The translations under genes and the position numbers were made by a program. Source: Smallanthus sonchifolius (taxonomy: Eukaryota > Streptophyta > Magnoliopsida > Asterales > Asteraceae). Taken from it: 64,000 nucleotides of DNA. This document shows, one piece after another, positions 57,175-64,000 of this stretch (position 1 is its first letter; each line of letters opens with the position of its first letter). The notes under the pieces were generated by a model. It was not told the origin of the DNA, did no database searches, and was given only the letters and a program-made list of their open reading frames with translations. The stretch covers positions 24,918,350 to 24,982,349 of the forward strand of contig CM042030.1 in the NCBI GenBank assembly GCA_023525975.1, in the 5' to 3' direction.

Positions 57175-57405
57175 GGGAGCCGGGATCGAACCCGGGTTGA
57201 TCCTAGGCGAGAACCAAGGTGTAACCACTGGACCAGAGGTCCATCTGTGTTAAGAAGTTGGTTCAAAAGCATGTTAAACGCACCTGGGACGCGGGCCGGT
57301 TCCGGTGTAAAACAAGCGCCCAAAAGGGAAGTGGTTGTGGGTTTCGAACCCACGCCATCTAGTCCAGCGGTGCAGTGGCTTACCGACTGGGCTAGATGGT
57401 TTCGC
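57175..57405 (-). other. Two tRNA-like segments in the J LTR
   Basis: On the minus strand, one unit (about 57245-57175) has box A TGGTCCAGTGG and box B GGTTCGATCCC 43 nt apart. It also has an anticodon arm CTTGG-TTCTCGC-CTAGG with anticodon CTC, as in tRNA-Glu. The other (about 57405-57331) has TAGCCCAGTCGG and GGTTCGAAACC 44 nt apart, with a strong T-arm hairpin. Acceptor stems do not pair. They look like SINE heads or captured tRNA relics; transcription by RNA polymerase III is possible but not shown. Confidence 0.5.
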
Positions 57406-58317
57406 TGGTATATAACGAATCCGTTTACTTGTATATGATTAACGTATGAGATCCCCAAATCGATATCTATAAAGGCAGACTAGGAATTCATTTTGCAATT
57501 GAATTCGATCTGGTTTGTTAAAACGAATTCGTATGGGGCGAATGAAATACGGACAAAGAAGAATCGAAAGACGTAAATATTTCATGTTTTGGTTGTGTAA
57601 TTAGGGCCGACGGCTAAATGGTCAGGGATGATGTTCTTGATGCTCGATAGGTTTCCAGAGAGGTAATGAGACGCGAATAAGAGTTCAGAGATTTGAAATG
57701 AGTTATGCGAAGGGGTGTAGGTGGGTTAATTCGTTCAATTCCATCTAAATCACACAATTCAATTACGATTTGAAAATAGGAGCCGTTCGAAGAAATTACG
57801 TGTTAATTCCATTGACAGACGAAGAATTGAGTCACGATATTGGACTGAATGCATGCGAGAGTGACTAGGCGTGATTTGCGGGTGTTAAACGCGTTTTGAA
57901 TTCCTTGATTTGGAAACGATTTGCACACTGTTTGACTCAGGAAAGTCAAACGGTTCAAGATTAAAAATTTAGTCCGTGTTTAATCGAATTGAAACTTTTA
58001 AATGACTAGGGTGTGGTCTATAGAGGATTGTGTACAAATGGGAAGTCCACAACAGCAGGAATTCACCGATACTAGTTTATATTTATACAAAATTTTGGGT
58101 ATTTTGACTTTTAAAGTCCAATTAAATTAAATTGAAATGGGTTGGAATTCATGGATGAGGGTCAAAATTATTGCCATAGGTCAGATGTGAGGGTTCAAGG
58201 TTCAAGGACTAAGGGGGTTTCAACTAGGTTTATTTATTTTAATCCCCTTTGTAATTTATCTATAAAATCTGATTTCTTATATAACTTTAGAAGACTATAT
58301 AGAATTTAAAATGTCCA

Positions 58318-58321
<4 letters not shown>

Positions 58322-58352
<31 letters not shown>
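58322..58352. repeat. (TA)n microsatellite
   Basis: About 31 bp of uninterrupted AT/TA dinucleotide, in the U3 part of the J LTR. Further interrupted TATATG runs at 58440-58490. Confidence 0.95.
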
Positions 58353-58355
<3 letters not shown>

Positions 58356-58688
58356 GCTAAACAAAACTTTTCGTGTGGTTTAATTATACATTTCAAGTAC
58401 ATAAATATTTTTGTTTACCTTTATTTATAACTGGATGGCCATACATATATGTGGATATATATGCATTTATATATATGTATATATAAATATCAAACCGGTG
58501 ATGAAGAAATGTAAACGCAAGGTTCTAAATTTTGAATAGATATATCAGAAATAAATAAATTTAAAATGATGGTTTATATGACAACGGTGCTAGAATAAAT
58601 ACAGGTTTTAAGTGTAGTGTTATTATTGGAATTATTAAAATAAGATGAATCCAGAAAATTTATGGTCTGAGAAATCATGGATGTTAAA

Positions 58689-60973
58689 GTCTCCCATGTT
58701 AAGAGGATTTCGTCCCGAAATTTAACAAGTGGAGGCTACTGAATCCAGAAGGAAGTGAGTTTGAGTTTTTGATTGACGGTTTGAAGAGTATAGCAAGATT
58801 TAGGTCTAAAGCTCAAGTTAAGTATGAATGATATTAGTGGATTTTAGTTTCAAGAGAGTTAAGGAGAGATCTTTCGAGGAATCTAAAGGTGAAATGCGTC
58901 ACTTGCAATGGACTTGATGGGAAACTTGATACTCAGGGTTTGCTTATGATGTATTCCAATATGCTCAAGAGTTGTTGGTGGTTAAGAGATTTCACCAACA
59001 TTGGTCCAGGTCCAGGTCAAGCTAACATAAAACTTCACGTGACACGAACAACGTTACTTCTGATAATATGACATAGCACTTATATATAGGAAGTACCATC
59101 GGCGTATCCACCATGCCCTTGTCATATCACATTAGTTTCATTGCTATACATCACGATAGGTTTTAGGTCATAACACACGATAGAATTCGCTATGTTTTCC
59201 ATGCGTTGATTTTTATAATTCCGTGTGCACCCGTAATTTCTCAAATCATCGCATAGTCCGTATAGATCATTCCGTTGTGAGCGGGTCAAGAGGGGCACAA
59301 TTTCACTCCGTTCATGTCTATTGTTTTCACATAAAAGTTGTTAAAAATACTATGTCCTTAAGTAGGCAGGTTAACTAGCAACTAAAGGGTAATAAGTAGT
59401 ATAACCTAAAGTTCCATGGTTTACTCATGTTTGAACAAGAATACGTCAAACTCCAAGTTGTTTTAAAGTGTTACAGCTTCCTTGTGTTTGAATAAGAATA
59501 CGTCAAACCCCGAGTAGCTTCAATGTGTTAGGATTTTCAAGTTTGGTGAACAAAGTGTATGACCATGCTTTGTGTGTAATAAATCAAATTGCATCAATTG
59601 TAAGCAATTTAGTTTCGTGTATAATGTAAACACACAAGTCTCATGTATGGTCTAGTATTATATAGTTGAAATCGAATAGGATTCATGTGTAACGTAAACA
59701 ACTTAGCATCATGTATAAGCTACCATGTGTAATGTAAGCAACATAGTATCATGTGTATTGTAAGAATTGAATTTCATGTATCGTGTTAACAACTTAGTAT
59801 CATGTAGTATCATGTACTTTGTAACCAAAATGAGTTTCATGTTCAATGTGATCAATCAAGTATTGTGTATCAACCAATCAATTGTTATGTAACATGTGAT
59901 CGATTTAGTGTATGTATATTGCAAACAACTATGCTTTGTGTATTCCGTAATCAATTCAGTAGAGCGTGTGTTGTAAATAATCAAGTTTCATGTATTATGC
60001 AGTCAGTGTAGCATTGGATATATTGAGAATAACCAAGCTCCATGTATTAGGTGATCGTGTTGTGTATATTGTAAATGTGCATATGTAAGTTATTGTGTTT
60101 CGTGTGTGGCATATGCTAACGAGTTTTGTATGTGATCAAGTGTTGTGGAGAAGCGTGTTGTTTGGCGTTCATGTATAATGTGATAGTTAGGTTCTAGCTC
60201 TTTAAATCTCGTTGAGGTTGATGGGGATGGTCAACGTCTACGCGGTATAGATCGTGTCTTGAAGCGGTAAGTGAAAAGGTAACGGGGGGTTTTGAAAATA
60301 CTCAAGGAAATATGTTTATGAATAACTGATCTTTGTTTAAAAATAGGAAATTATAAATTGTTCTTGGTTGTAGATATATAACGTGATGAAACTATTGAGT
60401 TAAATAATCTAAATAGATAGACATTTTATAGGAAAAATCTTTTAATTTAAATTTTCAATTATTAATAAGAGAATATTTTTCAGAGGAATTATTGGCTAAA
60501 CAAGTAGCCGTATATTAATTTAGCCAGGGTTTAGAAATAATTACTTTAATGAGAAAAAACATATTTATTTATCAATTTGAAATAATATTTTTATAAAATA
60601 GGTTTAATTAAGTTCCCTTTCATAGTGAAAAATGTTTATGGAAAAATGTATATTCCCGATATTCTCTAAAAGTTGGATAAACGTTTGGTATGAATATAAC
60701 GAGGTTGTTTAAATGTAATAGGATGAGTTGTTTACGAAGGAGATTGTCGGTAGTGTACTAAATCGTATTGAATGAAGAAGGTGGTACTCGAGAAATTTTG
60801 ATGAAAATATGATGGGTGTAATTCACACCCAACGTGTCAAATCAATGAATAATAACTTTAGGGTTGGAATATATAAAATTGATTAAATTCTGAAATGTTA
60901 AACATTACTCAAAACATAGGGAAATGGTTCTCAAACTGAAAATTTAAAGATAATAAATAAAAGAAAAATACTG
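58689..60973 (-). other. Non-coding internal region of J
   Basis: It begins at the polypurine end with minus-strand TTTCGGGACGAAATCC and CATGGGAGAC beside the LTR, as in B and C. No gag or pol. From 59580 to about 60180 a strongly diverged tandem repeat of roughly 30-40 bp can be read (TTAGTATCATGTATAATGTAA and variants, 15 or more). Otherwise AT-rich. Confidence 0.65.
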
Positions 60974-61570
60974 TTAACGTCTCTTGTAGCTTTCCACTAG
61001 AAGGAGAATAATTCCCAAGACAAGCACCGCTATGGTCACTCGGGTAGCCGATCTGGCTTCAGCTTTAGCTGTCTCTGTGCGATGCTCCAGTATTTCTTTT
61101 TCGAGGATGGAGATTAACTCCTTTTGGTACCTTAATTGGTTTGCTAGGCGATCCATTCTTTGTCCTTGCAAGTCGTGCATTACCCCCTGCTCCATCCTGT
61201 GCCTCTCAAATTCTGAGGTCCTTACATATTGGTGAATGTCATTGGTTGGAATTCCCATAACACTAGTGGGTTCCGTGGTATGCCTCACCCAAAGGTTAGG
61301 ATAGTACGGGTCGGGCATTAGATATGGGTCCCTTAGTGGGGGTGGTAACTGATTGTGGAGATGGGGTGTCTGATACAGGTTCCTGGGTGCGGGTGATCCA
61401 GATGTTCGAAGTCTTGGGCCGGTGTTCCTACTCTAATCTGCTCTTACATCAAACCTTGGTCTAGCAGCTGGGGGTGTTGGTGACCGATGCACGGGTGTCC
61501 CGATGTCTTCTTGCCAATCGGATTCTTCTCCGGGACGGTATATCGGGGAGGGAGGAGAGTAGGAGTCCAT
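60974..61570 (-). pseudogene. Unrecognised ORF of J: Pro-rich N-terminus, coiled coil, C-terminal membrane segment
   Basis: 198 codons from MDSYSPPSPIYRPGEE at 61570, with a single in-frame TAG at codon 46 (about 61433-61435). Residues 1-95 are rich in Pro, Ser and Arg. Residues 115-175 form a likely coiled coil (HRMEQGVMHDLQGQRMDRL, YQKELISILEKEILEHRTE). Residues about 177-192 are hydrophobic (VTIAVLVLGIILLLVE), followed by SYKRR and the stop, as in tail-anchored proteins. It occupies the gag position: the conserved leader hairpin lies about 170 bp upstream and the 3' LTR downstream. No zinc knuckle or protease. I do not recognise the family. Confidence 0.6.
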
Positions 61571-62275
61571 GTCTAGCAGGAAACAATAAAAGGTTGTAAG
61601 TAATAATGAAATATGGAGTGTTAGACATAGGAGTTCTCATAAGTTTAGAGTTTGACTAGTCATAACACCGAGCCTTCACAATAGTATTTTAGAAATACAC
61701 TTGACCTATAAGCAATGTATCCCTGAGGTGAATTCCCAGGAAAGAGGGGTGGGTCCCTAGGACACCCTTAAGTACCCTGTCTTTCCTTGGCCAGAATTCC
61801 TCATGGGCCTACACACTCTTCCAGCCATCATGTACTAATAACACTATTGTTGGACTCATGGTTATGATGAGATTTGTTGTAAACTGGGCATTATGGCCCG
61901 AAAGTAAGGTTTATGCATTTCAGTGGGCTTCTTCTTCTTGGAGGATAAATGGGCTTCTTAGTTTAATATTAATGGGTATTAGGCCCAATAGTTTAAGTCT
62001 TTGTTCTCTAGAGGTGATGGTATCATGTATGTGAGTTCAAAGGTGTATGAAGAATTTGGTGTGTATGTGTGTGTTAAACTTAGGATAGCACTTAATGAAA
62101 CACATAAGTAGCATGCATATAGCAATGAATATAAGCATAAGAGTTATCAAGTAGTGCGGCACATAAACTGTTAAGTATTGTAGCATGTATTGAAATTACT
62201 TAGGATAACATGTAAAAATATTCAGACAAGAATTAATCATGTAATCATATAGTAGCATGGCATATTATGGGTGTC
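61571..62275 (-). other. Leader of element J
   Basis: Non-coding. It shares the hairpin block of the A, B and C leaders (CCTATAAGC, AATTCCCAGGAAAGA, TCTTTCCTTGG). J's primer site and 5' LTR lie beyond copia H and the window edge. Confidence 0.65.
61738..61787 (-). promoter_or_regulatory. Conserved leader hairpin, element J
   Basis: AGGAAAGA (61738-61745) pairs with TCTTTCCT (61780-61787). Position and outer sequence agree with the hairpins of A, B and C, but the inner stem differs. Confidence 0.55.
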
Positions 62276-62865
62276 TGTAGGTCCCTAATTTGGTGCGTGT
62301 CAGATCTCTAGACTCGCGGTACGACACGGTGATAACGTGTGGAATCCATGATCAACGTGCTCGTGTAACTCAATCAACAACAACGGTGTAAATAAACGCT
62401 TTGTATTTCCACCACCATATCAGGTTACAAGATTCTGTCTCTAATCAAGTCTACTCTGATATCGTCTATTCTGTCTACCATGTCTTTCTAACAGACTCTG
62501 TTCTGTATTTATAAACTATTGTTCTGTTCGCCTCTAACAGACTAAGCGAACTTAATAAGTTCGCCTCTGATAGACTTAAGCGAACTTATTAAGTTCGCCT
62601 CTGATAGGCTAGGCGAACTTATTAAGTTTGCAAGTTCGCCTCTGATAGGCTAGGCGAACTTATTAAGTTCGCCTCTGATAGGCTAGGCGAACTTGTTAAG
62701 TTCGCCTCTAGCAGAACTTACACAGAATTTTATCAACAGTTACAAAACATGTTCTAAGAGACTCCCCTTTAACTGTTGCTAACAATTCTATCAATTACAA
62801 GTCAAAGACTCTAAGACTAAGACATAATATCTTCAAGCTCGTTGTCACCAGAATATCCTCCAACA
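62276..62865 (-). mobile_element. Copia 3' LTR of element H, inserted in J
   Basis: On the minus strand TGTTGGAGGATATTC to GGGACCTACA, 590 bp. The upstream polypurine tract is AAGGGGGAGTC. Minus-strand TTTATAAATAC lies near 62507-62517. U3 carries six copies of a TTCGCCTCTGATAGGCTAGG unit. It is closest in ends to the LTR of I. TSD candidate GTGTC on the left; the right side is outside the window. Confidence 0.8.
62527..62712. repeat. 33-41 bp tandem hairpin repeat in H LTR
   Basis: TTCGCCTCTGATAGGCTAGGCGAACTTATTAAG-type units, written in pieces: GTTCGCCT pairs with AGGCGAAC across a CTGATAGGCT loop. Starts at 62527, 62560, 62594, 62635, 62668 and 62701. Just upstream of the TATA box in the LTR's own direction. 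Confidence 0.92.
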
Positions 62866-64000
62866 GACTCCCCCTTGACAACAGCTTCAGAAGATTGTCA
62901 TCCATCTTCATATATCATCAAACATTATGTAGTCTTCGTCTTATTCATCTGCACACTTTCTCTTTATCTCTAGAAGAAAACTTGAGAGAAGGACCCCTTG
63001 TCAACTTCTATCTGCAATATTCAGTTTTTATAAAGGAGAACAACCAAGAATAACCAACAATTAAGATTTCCATAGAAGCTGAAAAAATAAAATATTTTTG
63101 GTTTTTCAAACATAAGAAAGACAAAATCTTTTTGGTTTTTCAAATATAAGAAACAAAAAATGTAAAATACAAAATCACATTTTTTTGGTCGAACATCACG
63201 AGTAAGAAGATCATATCAGTATATATGATATATCAATCACACATCTTGGATATAAAATCCATATAATATCAATTGGTATACTATGTCATTCTTTCAAGCC
63301 TTGACCAATCAAACCAATATCTTTCAAGATTTTCACACTCTATCTTTTCAAGACTTTTATATTACATGTTATGATACGCGATAAACATTCAAAGAAAATA
63401 GAATCAGGCTATGACACACAAATTCAAATTGTCAATATTATAAGATTTGAAACGAAAGCATCTCATTCCCACTTTCTTGTGGTTAAGGTACCATTTTAAG
63501 TATGAAATACAACGTGTACCCCATTAGTATGCCAACAGAAAGTAAATGCACTATCTTCAAGACACATGATATTTTACTAAAGATTATCCGAATTTCCAGA
63601 ATGAGGAGACATCACTTAGCACATGAATAGCAGAATCCAAATTGGATTGTATAGGAATCAATGAGATTCAGAATCGAATGATTCAATGTTTTGGCTTATA
63701 TATGTGGAATCATAAGATTCAGGTACGTAGATCCAACTGTTATCTGGATTATGAATTCAATGGAATCAGTAACGATGATTTATCAATATGATCCAAGGGC
63801 TAGTATATGTTTGACAGATGTTGTCAAGTACATATCTTGATTATACTTCAAATTGCATGCTTTTCTGGACATGGGCACTGAAGCAAATCGAATGAATAGT
63901 GCTAAGGACATAACCCGAAACTGATCTCATAGGAAAATCTTTATTAAAAGCTAATATTCTTTATCTGATAGTGATCTTTTAACGCACACACCCAGGCATA
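62866..64000 (-). mobile_element. 3' internal region of copia H, non-coding, cut by window edge
   Basis: It follows the polypurine tract on the minus strand. AT-rich, with no frame showing RNase H or other pol motifs, so it is untranslated 3' sequence. It contains repeated forms of GAATCAGATTC/GATTCAGAATC near 63640-63720. Nothing else supported. Confidence 0.6.

Larger units (their letters stand above)
55629..58688 (-). mobile_element. 3' LTR of element J
   Basis: Plus-strand edges are TGTCACACCCCAACCGACGG (55629) and CATGGATGTTAAA (58688); 3060 bp. The minus-strand start is TTTAACATCC in place of TGTAACATCC, so the terminal TG is mutated. A CAACT-AAAA-AGTTG hairpin (55880-55893) lies beside a TTTCAG acceptor (about 55857). 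It includes tRNA-like segments (57175-57405), a TA microsatellite (58322-58352) and a long AT-rich U3. No gene. Confidence 0.82.

Noticed and set aside
57175..57245. Functional tRNA-Glu gene
   Set aside because: The anticodon arm and box B are good, but the 5' and 3' acceptor strands are not complementary.

Overview
This window looks like repeat-rich, probably heterochromatic DNA of a flowering plant. It holds nested LTR retrotransposons and no host gene that I can support. The Ty3/gypsy pol segments end in a Tekay/Del-type chromodomain. One Ty1/copia element carries a long third ORF of a kind I associate with annotated repeats of Asteraceae (daisy family), so Asteraceae is my best guess, an inference only. 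Element names A to K and C2 below are mine.

Layout, left to right. 1-2139: partial gypsy LTR (C2, minus). 2140-2258: leader stub with primer-binding site of element E. 2259-4889: a hybrid LTR, at once the 3' LTR of B and the 5' LTR of E. 4890-29418: gypsy B (minus), split by gypsy A (plus, 6608-23042, 5-bp target duplication GATAA). A is itself split by C (minus, 11256-19209), a gag-only gypsy derivative. 29419-47696: element F (plus), non-coding, with LTRs at both ends. Its 3' LTR is split by a complete 12.3-kb copia K (33528-45800, target duplication ATTTT, two 795-bp LTRs). 47697 to about 55033: Athila-like sequence G with a broken ORF1, containing a solo gypsy LTR D (50401-52430, target duplication CACAG). 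55034-55628: copia remnant I. 55629-62275: gypsy derivative J (minus). In J a short ORF with a coiled coil and a C-terminal hydrophobic segment sits where gag should be. 62276-64000: 3' end of copia H (minus).

Every gag-pol copy is broken by stops, frameshifts or lost catalytic residues, so none looks autonomous. Insertion order is readable: F before K; F before B, B before A, A before C.

The most interesting signal is in the LTRs and leaders, not the proteins. (1) The gypsy LTRs share a predicted leader intron. It ends at a small conserved hairpin next to a branch-point-like TTGAC/CTGAC and a TTTCAG acceptor. (2) Inside that intron, LTRs of the same family carry unrelated hairpin clusters, while LTRs of different families can carry the same hairpin. 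(3) A second hairpin, with compensatory base changes, sits in the leader upstream of gag in four elements and is a candidate packaging or dimerisation signal. The copia LTRs carry palindrome clusters too, but upstream of the TATA box.
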